A stretch of DNA of 64,000 bases from Saururus chinensis (GCA_035235625.1 CP141142.1:26732995-26796994); one strand, 5' to 3'; shown: positions 21,770 to 32,490, counted from the first letter of the stretch. The notes: generated by a model from the sequence alone, not told the origin. Program-made: numbers and translations.

Positions 21770-21787
21770 TGGTATCAAAGCCTGGGT
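21770..21787 (+). promoter_or_regulatory. Gypsy-2 primer-binding site
   Basis: TGGTATCAAAGCCTGGG starts four bases after the LTR end and matches the usual initiator tRNA-Met site TGGTATCAGAGC with one change. Confidence 0.88.
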
Positions 21788-21800
21788 TCGTCACTCTGTC

Positions 21801-23130
21801 ATGGCAAACAATAAAAACTCCAGTGGGCCTGTAGCTGTGCAGGAGTTAAATCAAAGAATGGATCGATTGTGCAGATTTTGCAGCAACTGCTGATTAATTA
21901 GACTCACCTGCAATTTACAAAGCCTTCAGATCCAGTTCAACGGACATTTGTGGAAACCTCTAAAAGACCATTGTTCCTCCTACTCGACCACAGAATGCAC
22001 CTGCAACAAGTCGACAACAAGCTCCTTGCCAGGCTGGTGCAAACACAACGAATTTCAATGTTGGTTGAAGAATGAATAGGAGATATCAAAATATTGGGGT
22101 GGCACCATTTGTAGAGGATGATTTTAGTGATGAAGAAATGGATAATATTGGAAGAACAGATCAAGATGTGAGTATTCAAATTCACAGAACTACAAGTTGA
22201 AAATAGATTTACTTCTTTTGGTTATATGCATATAGAAGATTTTTTAGACTGAATTTATGAAGTTTAAAAATTTTCAATTATATTGAAATTGAAGAGGCTA
22301 AGAAAGTGAAACTAGTGGCTTATAAGTTGAGAAGTGGGGCTTCTGCTTGGTGGGATCAACTGCAATTAAGCAGAACTAGACAAGGAAAAAGGCCAAATTC
22401 GATCTTGAATTAGAATGAAGCTGTCATTAAAGGCTAGATTTTTACCAACAGATTATGACCAAATGTTGTTTCAACAATATCAGAATTGCAAGCAAGGTAA
22501 TAGACCTATCAAAGATTATGTTTCTAAATTTTTGAGATTATCAGCCAGGAATGATTTATAGTATCAGAAGCACAATTAGTTTCAAGATTTATCAATGGTT
22601 TAAAATACAATGTTCAGGATAGGTTTGCTTCTTTAGAAGAGGCCATTCACATAGCTAATAAATTAGAATTACATATGGAAAAGCAAAACAATAGAAATTT
22701 TGTTAATTCAAAAATATCCAGTATTGCATCTCCTCAACAAAAGTTCAAGTCTGTATCAGTTGATTTAATTCCTAGGAAATAAGTTAGAAAAGAAACCTTG
22801 AAACCTATATAAAAGAGTGGACCAATTTTTAATGTTGTCAAGCCTAATCCACATGCTCCACCACCTCCTATTAAGTGTTATAGGTGTGGTCAACCTAACC
22901 ACAAATCAAATATATGTCCTCAAAGACAAGCTATACATCTGGCCACCAGTCAATCTATTCAACGAGAGACTCAAGAATATTCTGACAATTCAAGACAAGA
23001 AAATGACGTCATTGTGGAGGAAGTTGTTGGAGATCGTGGAGCTAATTGTGTTAGTCACCCAATGGCTTTAGTGATAAGGAGGATTTATTCAATCAAGCAA
23101 CCAGCCAATAATCAAAAGCACAATCTTTTC
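21801..23130 (+). pseudogene. Gypsy-2 gag (broken)
   Basis: Gag would form the particle that packages element RNA. An ATG at 21801 opens a frame (MANNKNSSGPVAVQELNQ) that soon stops. Later pieces in several frames show typical plant gypsy capsid segments: KLRSGASAWWDQLQ near 22330, [16 protein letters not shown] near 22437 and [14 protein letters not shown] near 22516. A complete CCHC zinc knuckle, C-YR-C-GQPN-H-KSNI-C, lies at 22876-22917. The order and spacing match an intact gag, but at least five stops or shifts interrupt it. Confidence 0.88.
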
Positions 23131-23480
23131 AAAACTAGAGGGACAATTAAAGAAAGAATCTGTAGTGTGATTATCAACAGTGGTAGTACTGAAAATATAA
23201 TTGCACAAAGTGTAGTCGATAAGCTACAGTTGAAGACTAAAAATCATCCTAACCCTTATTCTATTAGGTGGATTAAAGAGGTTGGTAAATCAAAACTTAC
23301 CAAGAGATGCAAAGTGTCATTTTCAATTGGTAAAAACTATAAAGCAAACATTATCTATGATGTGATTGGCATGGATGCATGTCATATACTCTTGGACGGA
23401 CCTTGGTAGTATGAGGTTGATTCAACACATCAGGGAAAGGATAACACTTATTTATTTTGATTCAATGGAATTACAATAAA
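23131..23480 (+). pseudogene. Gypsy-2 protease (catalytic Asp lost)
   Basis: A retropepsin-like domain is readable in the open frame 23014-23409. The active-site box is VIINSGSTENII where DSG is expected, an Asp-to-Asn change that would inactivate the enzyme. The downstream block IGMDACHILLDGPW matches the end of plant gypsy proteases. A TAG follows the final Trp at 23407-23409. Confidence 0.87.
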
Positions 23481-23481
23481 A

Positions 23482-24990
23482 TTGTTGCCTGAAATGGTAC
23501 ATCAAACACTCCAAACTACACTTGAGGTAAAGAAAAATTTTCTATTAACTCATAACCTGAAATGTGATCTATATAAAGCTGCTGCTGTGATTGCTTTGGT
23601 GTTCAAAGGGGTTGAAGATTTTGAAAATAATGTGCCAACCAAGATGCAACATTTACTAAAGGAATTTGCACACATTATGCCTGATGAGTTACTTGATGAA
23701 CTACCACCCCTAGAGATATTCAACATAATATATATCTACTGCCTAGGTCTAGTTTACCAAATTTGCCTCACTACATAATGACACCTAAATAGCATCAAAT
23801 CCTGCAAGAACAAGTGGATGATTCATTAAAGAGAGGGCAAATTAGAAAAAGTTCCAGTCTCAGTCCTTGTGCAATTCCAACTTTTTTAGTGCTTAAAAAG
23901 GATAGAAGTTGGAGAATGTGCATAGACAGTTGGGCTATAAACAAAATTACGATTAAGTATAGTTTTCCAATACATAGATTGGATGATATGTTGGACATGC
24001 TTGAAGGGGATAAAATATTTTGCAAAATAGATCTCAAGAGTGGATATCATCAAATCAGGATCCGAAGTGGAGATGAATGGAAAATTATTGTTGTTAAAAC
24101 AAATGAGGGATTGTATGAATGGATGGTTATTCCCTTTGGATTGTCCAATGCCCCTAAGCACTTTTATGAGGTTAATGATTCGAGTTCTAAAACTATTTCT
24201 TGGGAAATATGTAGTAGTTTATTTTGATGATATTGTCATATATTGCAAGAATGAAGCAAATCATTTCCAATATTTAAGACATGTTATGTTAGCTTTGCAA
24301 GAAAAAAATTGATCATAAATATTAAAAATTGCAGTTTCATGACTGAAGAGCTGCTCTTCTTAGGCAATGTAATTAATTCTCAGGGAATACATGTTGATAA
24401 GTACAAAATTCAGGCCATAGTTGATTGGCCAATTCCTAAGACAATGACTGACCTAAGAAGCTTCCTGGGATTAGCTACATTTTACAGAAGATTTGTTGGG
24501 AATTTTAGCATGATTGTAGCTCCTATAACTGAATGTTTAAAGAAGAATCAATTTAATTGGTCTCGAGGCTGATGCAAGTTTTCAACTATTGAAGAATAAA
24601 TTAGTTTTAGCTCCAATCCTAGTTTTACCAAATTTTGACAAGATATTTGAAGTCGAAACTGATGCTTCTTGTGTTGACACTGGTGCTATTTTAATTCAAG
24701 AAGGCAAACTTGTGGCCTGTTATAGTAAGAAGTTAAGTGAAGCTAGAAGGAAGTGGTCAGCTTATACTTTAGATTTGTTTGCTGTTGTGCATGCTATAAA
24801 ACATTAGAGACAATATCTTCTTCATTGGGAGTTCATTTTGCATGATGACCATCAATCTTTGAGGTTTTTACATTCACAGCAAAATGTGACAAGGATACAT
24901 GCTCGATGGATCAGTGATCTACAAGAATAGACTTTCGTTATAAAACATAAATCTAGAACCATCAACAAAGTGGCTGATGCTTTAAGTCGA
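23482..24990 (+). pseudogene. Gypsy-2 reverse transcriptase and RNase H (broken)
   Basis: The pre-RT linker (MPDELLDELPPL) is followed by fingers and palm: [33 protein letters not shown] and, after a frame change near 24160, [11 protein letters not shown] with the catalytic Asp pair at about 24226-24231. RNase H reads ETDASC, then LDLFAVV where Glu has become Asp, and DDHQS after loss of a Thr codon. A TGA at 24310-24312, a one-base shift near 24567 and a TAG at 24808 break the frame. Breaks differ from those in gypsy-1. Confidence 0.92.
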
Positions 24991-24999
24991 TGATCAGCT

Positions 25000-26545
25000 T
25001 TTTATTCACCTGACAGACCTCTATCTTTGGATTTGAAACTTTACCAGAGTTATATCCTAATGATTTAGACTTTAAAGAAAAATGGCAGCAATGTTTAGCT
25101 GGGTCACAGTTCAATATTTGTGAATGGTATCTTTATAAAGGCAATTCACTATGTATTCCAAGAGGTTCTATGAGAGAACAGCTAATCCATAAACTTCACA
25201 GTGGAGGTTTAGGTGGACACTTTGGCAGAGATATAACGTTGAATCTGATTGAGACAAAATACTACTGGCCAATACTTAAAAAAGATGTTAGTTGATTAAG
25301 ATGTTAGTTGATTTGTTGCTGGTTGTCAGATTAGTAAAACATCTAAAGGGCTAACATAGCATACTTGTCTCTATATGTCATTACCAGTGCCAACTTCACC
25401 ATGGATAGATATTTCCATGGATTTCTTGCTCGGTCTACCAAGAACACAGAGGGGAGTGGATTCAATCTTTATAGTGGTTGACACGTTTTCCAAAATGGCC
25501 CATTTCATTCCCCGCAAAAAGACTTGTTGTGCACGATTGCACACGATGCTCAAACTCTTTTTACTACTTTGACTATTTAGTTGAATTGTAGTCTTTTAAT
25601 TATTGGTTCAGTTGGTCTTAGAATAAATTGTATGAACCGGGCGGGCTGGGTTGGTTTAGCTGGTCCGGTTCCCTAGGGGGGTCATCTCCCATAAGGGGCA
25701 GCCTGTACTCTTGTTTCATTATGCAATTGGTGATTCAGACTTCTCCCCTTTCTTCTACAATTCTCCCCTTTCCCTGCGTAATCCTCTTAGATACTGATCG
25801 TGCCTACATCGGGCACATCAAGACTACAGATTCTACTTATGTTGCTCTCTTATTCTTTAAGGAAATTGTCAACTATCATGGGGTTCCAAGGACAATCACA
25901 TCTGATAGGGATAGCTGATTCTTTAGTAATTTTTGTAGGACATTATGGAAAATATTAGATACAAAGCTTCAATTTAGTTCTACTTTCCATCCCCAAATAG
26001 ATGGCCAAACTGAAGTCGTGAACAGATCCTTGGGCACATTATTGCGATGTTTGTCCAAGTGATAATCCTAGACAATGGGATTTGTACCTAGCACAGGCAG
26101 AATTTGCATATAATTTTGTTACCAACGGATCAACAGGTTACAGTCCATTTGAAATTGTTTATGGACAATTACCTCGGCATACTTTGGATTTTCTTATTTA
26201 TCCAAAATAGATAGGAGAAAATGTCCAAGCCTTCAATACTTCGTCTAAACTTCAATTTGTTCATTAATAGGTTTACCAGAATTTGCAGCAATCTAATCGG
26301 AATTTTAGAGCTTTTGCTAATTGGAAATGCAGGGCTAAGATCTTTGAAGAAAAAAAGATAACGCTCTCATCTTTGCTCCAAGTCTCCAAAGAAATATGGT
26401 CCATGATGAGTTTTAAAGAAAATCAATGATAATGCAAATGTCATTCATCTCCCTTCTTCATTTGCTATTTCCAAAACGTTCAATGTGTCAAACATCTTTG
26501 ACTACCACGTGCGTCTGTTGGACTAGCTCAAGGTCAAGCTTTATT
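25000..26545 (+). pseudogene. Gypsy-2 integrase, interrupted by a solo LTR
   Basis: The HHCC finger region is longer than in gypsy-1 (LGGHFGRD, KYYWPILKKD at 25211-25290). The core begins with [14 protein letters not shown] (first Asp) at about 25400 and is cut at 25524 by the solo LTR 25525-25820. It resumes with [15 protein letters not shown] and TSDRDS (second Asp, about 25900), then QTEVVNRS (Glu, about 26004). The chromovirus-like tail reaches DIFDYH at about 26500. Stops at several places make it non-functional even without the insertion. Confidence 0.9.
25525..25820 (+). mobile_element. Solo LTR nested in the gypsy-2 integrase
   Basis: Begins TGTTGTGCACG, ends GGGCACATCA and is flanked by the five-base target duplication AGACT (25520-25524 and 25821-25825). 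Gypsy-1 has the uninterrupted sequence AAAAAGACTACAGATGC near 1621. Its start and end match the 5' LTR of gypsy-3 (48727-49065), so it belongs to that family and is probably the result of LTR-LTR recombination. Confidence 0.92.
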
Positions 26546-26559
26546 TGGGAGGGATGCCC
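26541..26559 (+). promoter_or_regulatory. Gypsy-2 polypurine tract
   Basis: TTATTTGGGAGGGATGCCC directly precedes the 3' LTR start TGTCGCAATAG. Gypsy-1 has the same tract at about 2366-2383. It would prime plus-strand DNA synthesis. Confidence 0.75.
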
Positions 26560-26670
26560 TGTCGCAATAGCTCATCAACATGAATGAATAGAACAGTAAA
26601 GAAGGGGTTGATTGGGGCATTTGCTCAAACACTTACTACGGGACTTTTAAACGAATGGGTATTTTTGGTA

Positions 26671-27539
26671 TGAACGTGGCTATTCAAACCCCACTTTTAT
26701 CCCTGTGTCCCCCAAAAACAAAGTAAAACAGTGATTTTTTTTCACTTTCATCCCACATATTCCCCCCCTCATTTTACTCATACATCCCCCATTCAATTAA
26801 ACCCCATCTCTTTCTTCTCCGGCAATTACATCTCCGGTGACTCCGTCTTTGGCGACTCTGACGGTCGCTGAATAATGTGCCCGGCGTACACCTGGCCTGC
26901 GCACCGGCTAGATCTGGCCGGCGCATAGGCCGGACTGACTTGCACGGCCAGATTAGGCCAGACTGGCCGCCTACGCAATGCCAGAACTAGCCGGCATAGC
27001 GCAAACCCAACTGGCTTGCATGCGGCCAGATCTGGCTGACGCGACGCAGGCAGGACTGGCCTGCGAGAGGCCAGATTTGGCCGGTGCGACACAGGCCGGA
27101 TTGGCCTGTGTGAGGCCAGATCTGGCTGCAGGCACGCGGCCAGATCTGGCCACCACGTAGGTGAGCCAAATCTGGCCCGCCTATGGTCAGGCCAGACTGG
27201 CTTGCGCCGGCCAGATTTGGCCAGTGCAGCCAGATCTGGCCGCACAGGCTTGTGTGGCCAGTCTGGCCGCGCAGGCTGTGCACGGCGAGATCTGGCCACG
27301 CCAGCCCTCTGGCCGTGGTTGCAGCCAGCTCGCCGTGGCAAGCAGCTACAATCAGCAGCAGCAGCGAAAAAAATGTCGGCATTGTTGCCGGCGTCAGAGA
27401 TGAAGAAGGGGGAAGAAGAGAAGTGGAAAAAGGGGAAGTGGGGTAAAATGTGGGATACAGGAGATTTTAGTTAAAGATTGCGGGGTAAGAGAGTAATGGG
27501 GGACACAAGGATAAAAACGGGGTGTGTATAGCCACGTTC
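26671..27539. mobile_element. 869-bp terminal-inverted-repeat element with a palindrome array
   Basis: The two ends are inverted repeats of about 42 bases, each starting GAACGTGGCTAT on its own strand. Both continue ACCCC, TTTTATCC and TGTGTCCCCC with few mismatches. An eight-base direct repeat TTTTGGTA flanks it (26663-26670 and 27540-27547), and the sister LTRs have the site only once. Eight-base duplications suggest hAT, although the terminal bases are not typical of hAT; a Mutator-type origin with an imperfect nine-base duplication is possible. No transposase is encoded. The middle (about 26880-27330) is GC-rich and made of CCAGATCTGG-like palindromes. Confidence 0.85.
26880..27330. repeat. 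Array of CCAGATCTGG-type palindromes
   Basis: Within 450 bases there are four exact CCAGATCTGG copies and about ten near copies (CCAGATTTGG, CCAAATCTGG, CCAGACTGG, TAGATCTGG). Most are embedded in GGCC and spaced 20-50 bases apart. Because the unit is its own reverse complement, both strands read Pro-Asp-Leu-Ala repeatedly in one frame. This explains the open frames on both strands (for example 26826-27341 minus), which I do not take as genes. Confidence 0.9.
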
Positions 27540-27881
27540 TTTTGGTAATCACTAACAATTCAAATTAGGTGGAGTTGGTTTAGTGGGTAAATAGGCGGAA
27601 CAGGAAGGGGCATTTATGACAAATGTGTTTAATTAAAACATCCGTTAACATAGTTGATCATATGCTTGGGAAGGATTTCAGAACAGTGGTAGAGGGGAAA
27701 CTGAAATTAAGGCAGGGCATTTTGAATATGCTCCGGATCAGTCAGATCAAAGGAATAGCTTATCCATCTTAATGAAAGGATATTTTGTCAAATTTGAAAT
27801 TGGTTTCAAACCACTGTAGCTGCAGATCGGTGGATTGGTTCTCATGGATTTGAGGACAGTTCGTTTGGATTCAACAAAGTT

Positions 27882-27952
27882 AAGTTTACAACAGTATTTA
27901 TGTAAGCTCGTTAAGTTTACATCAATGAATAAAGCCTCTTTAACCGCTTTTT

Positions 27953-28016
<64 letters not shown>

Positions 28017-28063
28017 GGAACGTAAATGGCCCAAAACAGCAAAAATTCATGATAAATAAGGTT
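27882..28063. repeat. Duplicated segment R, truncated copy R2, with duplication junction
   Basis: Matches R1 from CAGTATTTATGTAAGCTCG to AAATAAGG (about 3110-3231) and then breaks off. After about 20 unmatched bases the sequence becomes L3 at 28084. The R-to-L junction is the seam of a tandem duplication. A long (TA)n run lies inside. Confidence 0.85.
27955..28013. repeat. (TA)n microsatellite
   Basis: About 29 uninterrupted TA units. R1 and R3 have only a few units at the same place (about 3174-3184 and 31700-31708), so it expanded in R2. Confidence 0.97.
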
Positions 28064-28083
28064 TAGCAGGTAAATGGCACCTT

Positions 28084-30923
28084 TTGGTCACAATGATTAG
28101 AGCCTGTAAAGTCTTATGATTATTTCCAAGTCATTTTTTAGCATTTTTTTATTCTCACACAAATAAGGGTACTTCTGCTTCCAATTGGTAATATTTTATG
28201 GAAACTAGCTTATTAAGTGTTCGTAATTTATTTTCTCAATGAAGAGGCCAAGCAACAACCTAGGAAGAAAGACAGACCATATTAAAATCCAACGATGAAT
28301 GAACTCAAATCCTGTGTGGTGCACCTCATGTCATTTAGCATTGTTCATACTAAACAAAGCAAAATTCAACAGGACGATTAAATTATCATTAGTCTGAAAA
28401 TAATCACCAAAAGTTCAATTTTGGAAAGAAGGTGCTATGTCATGACAAGCTTGCTACTACTCCAGAAGGATGTCTTCCTTCAATTTGGCCCCCTCTTTTG
28501 TCACCATTTGAATGTAAATTATGATAGATACAATACAAATGCCCAATTTGAGAAAGACAAACAATATCTCACTCCTTAAGGTAAAAAGATAGTAAAGAAA
28601 ATGAACTTATCATAGAGCAATTAAGCTGGACTATCTAAGGCTTAGTGGCGACATTCTTTATAAGGGCCTATTATTAGATATTGGAATTAAAATCTTCTAA
28701 AGAGGTCTATTATATTAAGGACTGGGATATGTCAAACTATTAGATAAACTTATCTAATATACAAATCTAAATGTTAAGTTGGAAAAATCATGGATGATAT
28801 AGACAGTGGCTTCATCGAATAGAAGTTCTAGCTCTAAGGCCTAGTTAGATATTTAAAAAGTTTGATTGGTTTGGCTAAAAATGCTAAAATCATAAACTCT
28901 TTTGGTTCAATTGTAATTCCATTTTCATGTATTGAAAGAGTCTTTCTCTACATCTAAGTTCAATAAGATTTTAGCAAGACACCATTATCAACTTTAGTTG
29001 AAAGGGCACCTCATTGAAGTTTATTGCAATCTTCATCAACAAAATAAACTCTTAAAAAAACTGAAGCGTATTTTGAATAATGATTGATCACATAGTTTGA
29101 GGTTTCAAACTCAAGTCCCATAAAATATGTTCTTGATAAATTAACAAGAACTCTGTGGCAACACATCAAACCTTTATTTGCTGATATATTTTTGCCAAAA
29201 GCTATTGGATGCGTCTGGCTTTTTTGAATTCTGAACATTTGATCCCGCGAGTACTAACTGGCTCAAATGTGGATTACAAGTTATGCATTATCAAAAGGAT
29301 CTGACTAGCAGTATCCTCTGACAAACTACTCAAAATATGAAAATAATCTAAGTTGACTGATGGACCAGTAATTTTCTGAGCATGTACCAAAGAATTAAGT
29401 TTGAAGGATCAAATGCGGCCATTTGATTCTTCAACTGTTGAAATACTTAACAAAAAATTCAGCATACCATGCATATTAGTAAACTTATAAAATGGACATT
29501 TGATCCTTCATATGTTTATCACTTTTTGCATAGCAATTTGCAATGATCAATAATGGAAATATAAACTACAACGGAGTAGAGTATGTCTTTCTTACTTACA
29601 ACTATGTGTTAATTCATAATCCCATCATAGAATAAAAAAAATAAACTCATGTTGGTCTAACACCAGATTGTATTAGATTTAGTGGTCACATTAACCAACA
29701 CTATTTGGAAATTCTGCTCTAAACTAGTATTGTTGTTAACTTTCCTAATAAAGCAACTGATTAATTCAGAAACAACAAACAGAGAAATTACATATATATC
29801 AACTTCAAAATGATTTGAGGCTTTACAGAAAGAGTTATTTTCTCTAATCAATAACAATAAAGCTTACCAAGTACATGTTGTATGAAGAAAAAAAGTGAAG
29901 GCTTCCAATTGTTGTCGGTATGAAATTTTTATGATAGGGAGATGGCTTAACGTCCAGTTGCAAAATTTGGGCTTATTAGGGACTTCCTAATATGGAGATA
30001 TAGAATACATAGTAAACAAATAGAGGAGATGGAGAAAAATTTAGGGGAAAACAATTTCCATTCAATCACCATAACTCTTTGCTGAAAAAATGCCACCCCT
30101 ATTACAATATGAAAAGAACAACACTAAACAAAATTTACTTTCTAACAAACTCCTAAATAAAATCAAACACAAACTCTTATTCCTAATTCTATTCCAAAAC
30201 TCCTACCACGTTTCTTGTCCTGCTCCATTCCCATTTTGCATGATTTTGCTTAAAGGGGGAAACTTCTCCTTTAAAGTATGCATGCCCAACATCAATAGGG
30301 CCTCATGAAGGGCTATGAACGATGTCCTTAGGAGCTGTAAGAACCTTTCCGGAGACCTTATTTGTGCTAAACGGATATGTGGGACTGCTCATTCATGGCT
30401 GGTCAATCAGTGCAAAGTGCATCGGGAGAAGAGGCAGAGAGCTCCGTCGGGATGTGGTTGGCCGGGAGGAGTGTTGGAGAGATGGTCATAGAGAACAGAG
30501 GTAAGGGAGGGATTTGATTTGGGCAATTAGGAAGAAAGGGCTTGGGAGAAAATCGGTTCATGCAGTTGAAATAATAGAGTTTTAAATCACTGACCCGAAT
30601 AGAAATGGGACGTTCTCGAGGAATTAAATCGTTTCTGCTACTTTAGAGGGGCTCTCAACGTGGAAAATGATAACTACTGGCCAATGCTGCGAAGGCTTGA
30701 GCCCTCCGCAACAAATTTGAATTGAATTGAGGGTTTAGGGGGTTAATGGCTTTAGATATGAGTCATTCACTAACTCAATTTCAAAGGGCCTCCCATTCGG
30801 CTGCAGAGTAACATAGCTCTTACAAATATTCATCTTCCCATATCACAAATCAATCTCCCCCTAAATTGTATACTTCATCAAATCAAAAATTAATGGCGCA
30901 TGATATATAGAGAGAGAGAGAGG
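28084..30923. repeat. Duplicated segment L, copy L3
   Basis: Pairs with L2 (18300-21045) from TTGGTCACAA to AGAGG. It has a few small extra stretches, such as one near 30714-30770 that L2 lacks in part. The exon-like pieces of L2 are present but more damaged. Otherwise no gene is visible. Confidence 0.85.
29011..29400 (-). pseudogene. Exon-like fragment of an unidentified gene, copy L3
   Basis: Counterpart of 19289-19640. The stretch corresponding to HAQKITGPSVN and FHILSSLSEDTASQIL is readable, a stop follows MHNL, and a separate open frame (29238-29011) reads MFRIQKSQTHPIAF to CNKLQ. The extra stop and the frame change show decay after duplication. Confidence 0.35.
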
Positions 30924-31607
30924 TGACGTAGTAGCTCAGCAACATGAATGAACAGAACAGTAAAGAAGGGGTTGATTGGGGCATTTGCTCAAACATTTAC
31001 CACAAGACTTTTAAATGAAGGGGTATTTTTGGTAATCACTAACAATTCAAATCAGGTGGTGTTGGTTTAGCGGGTAAATAGGTGGAACAGAAACGGGCAT
31101 ATATGACAAATGAGTTTAATTAAAACATCCATTAATATCGTTGATCATCTGCTTCGGAAGGATTTCGGAACAGTGGTAGAGGGGAAGCTGAAATTAAGGC
31201 AGGGCATTTTGAATATGCTCCGGATCAAAGGAATAATGGCTGATTAGTATAAATCGCTTGTCCATCTTCAATGAAGGTATATTTTGTCAAATTTGAAATT
31301 GGTTTCAAACTACTGTAGCTGCAGCTCGGTGGATTAGTTCTCATGGATTTGAGGATAGTTCGTTGTGGATTCAAGCTAGCCAGGTGGATTCCTGGATTGT
31401 ACCCTTTTCGTTTTATGTGCATTTGAATTCACATGTGGAAATTGTAAAAAAGTTTGTACGCTGTTTCATGGATTTGTTTCGATAGTTGAAATTCAAACCA
31501 AGTTGATACAATTTCACTTGATATGTTAGTTGTTCTTGCTGGTTGAATCTGCAAGAGAATTAAATTTCTTCTTAGTAGTTTTGATCCATTGTTTTAAGCC
31601 TGCATCA
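30924..31607 (+). mobile_element. Solo LTR of the gypsy-1/gypsy-2 family (unit 3)
   Basis: Begins TGACGTAGTAGCTC and ends CTGCATCA, flanked by AGAGG on both sides (30919-30923 and 31608-31612). The left part retains the TATA region like a 5' LTR. The segments on either side are L3 and R3, so this is the same insertion site as gypsy-1 and gypsy-2, reduced to one LTR by recombination between the two LTRs. A stretch around GTTCAACTCC near the middle is also missing. Confidence 0.93.
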
Positions 31608-31759
31608 AGAGGGGCATTTACTTTTCGTTTACATCAATATTTTTGTAAGCTCGTTAAGTTTACATCAATGAATAAAGCCCCTTTAACCGCTTTTTTTACC
31701 ATATATATTTACGGACCGTAAACGGCCCAAAACTGCAAAAATTCATGATAAATAAGGTT

Positions 31760-31960
31760 CATACTCGACAACTCTTGTCCTCCACGAAGCTGCGGACTGT
31801 GGCACCGTCCAACACCTCCACACTCATCCTGGCCAAATGCAACGAGAGAAAAACGAGGAAGGGAAAAAATGCTGAAGGAAACAAAGAAGCTCTGGTGCGA
31901 TAACTAATCTTCCCGTATGATACGATCGTATTCAGGGGAATTTGTATTTATAGATGGATC
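31760..31960 (-). pseudogene. EF-hand gene copy with most of its coding region deleted
   Basis: The last few codons (minus strand of ACTCGACAACTCTTG, about 31767-31782) are fused directly to the first codons (TCCTCCACGAAGCTG onward, about 31783-31830). The intervening 330-350 bases present in R1, including both EF-hand loops, are missing. The 5' UTR and the TATA-like region remain and are even closer to consensus (TATAAATA on the minus strand), but the intron donor found in R1 is altered. A protein with calcium-binding function cannot be made. Confidence 0.9.
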
Positions 31961-32436
31961 CACCTCTAGCTTCTAAGCTGCTGCCACCGCCATGAATATA
32001 TGTGCCCAGGCAGTTTAGCATTTCAACCGGCGCCGCACATAATACTTTGCTGAATTCAAGACCGACACCACCGAACAAGTTTAGCTTTTGTGCCGCTTTT
32101 TTGCATTAGAGTCGGTCAGTAGACAAAGGCATGTGTCACGCATCTTTTACTTTGTTGAGATATGCGGCCGGGGCATATCCGCAGGAATATGCGCCCCAAT
32201 GCAGAATTACTCTGATACTTCTTTAACTATTTTATTTTGAAAATTATAGGCAAGAAATCTTATTTAGGTATACACCATTTTATAAGTCAATTGAAGTATT
32301 AAAAATATCCACTTTAACCTTAAATATCATCTCCTTCTCGTTAACCAACTGTATGTCAATTGTTCATTCTCATGAAAAATTAAGGCGGCTAGATCTCCCC
32401 ATTTCCTAGCCTTCTTCAACCTCATCCATCTCTCTA

Positions 32437-32490
32437 CACTACTAGTAATGGAACAATGGCGAAGGATTAAACAAGTAACAAGTTGTCGCT

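Larger units (their letters stand above)
21046..27881 (+). mobile_element. Gypsy-2: nearly complete but broken Ty3/gypsy retrotransposon
   Basis: Order: 5' LTR, PBS for initiator tRNA-Met, gag with zinc knuckle, protease, RT, RNase H, integrase, polypurine tract, 3' LTR. The AGAGG before the 5' LTR is the target site shared with gypsy-1 and the solo LTR of unit 3. The 3' LTR has lost about 200 bases of its right end together with the right-hand AGAGG. Two younger elements interrupt it, a solo LTR at 25525-25820 and an inverted-repeat element at 26671-27539. All genes carry stops or frameshifts. It is a duplicate of gypsy-1, not an independent insertion. Confidence 0.92.
26560..27881 (+). repeat. 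Gypsy-2 3' LTR, split and truncated
   Basis: Starts TGTCGCAATAGCTC. It is split at 26671-27547 by the inverted-repeat element and its target duplication, then resumes with AATCACTAACAATTC. At about 27881 (CAACAAAGTT) it stops and joins the R2 sequence GTTTACAACAGTATTT, so the last part of the LTR and about 25 bases of flank are deleted. It carries the same TATA-removing deletion as gypsy-1. Confidence 0.88.

Noticed and set aside
26826-27341. A 171-codon Arg/Pro-rich protein gene on the minus strand
   Set aside because: Its frame is a by-product of the palindrome array; equivalent frames exist on the other strand.
27747-28059. Tyr-Ile repeat frames
   Set aside because: Translation of the (TA)n microsatellite.
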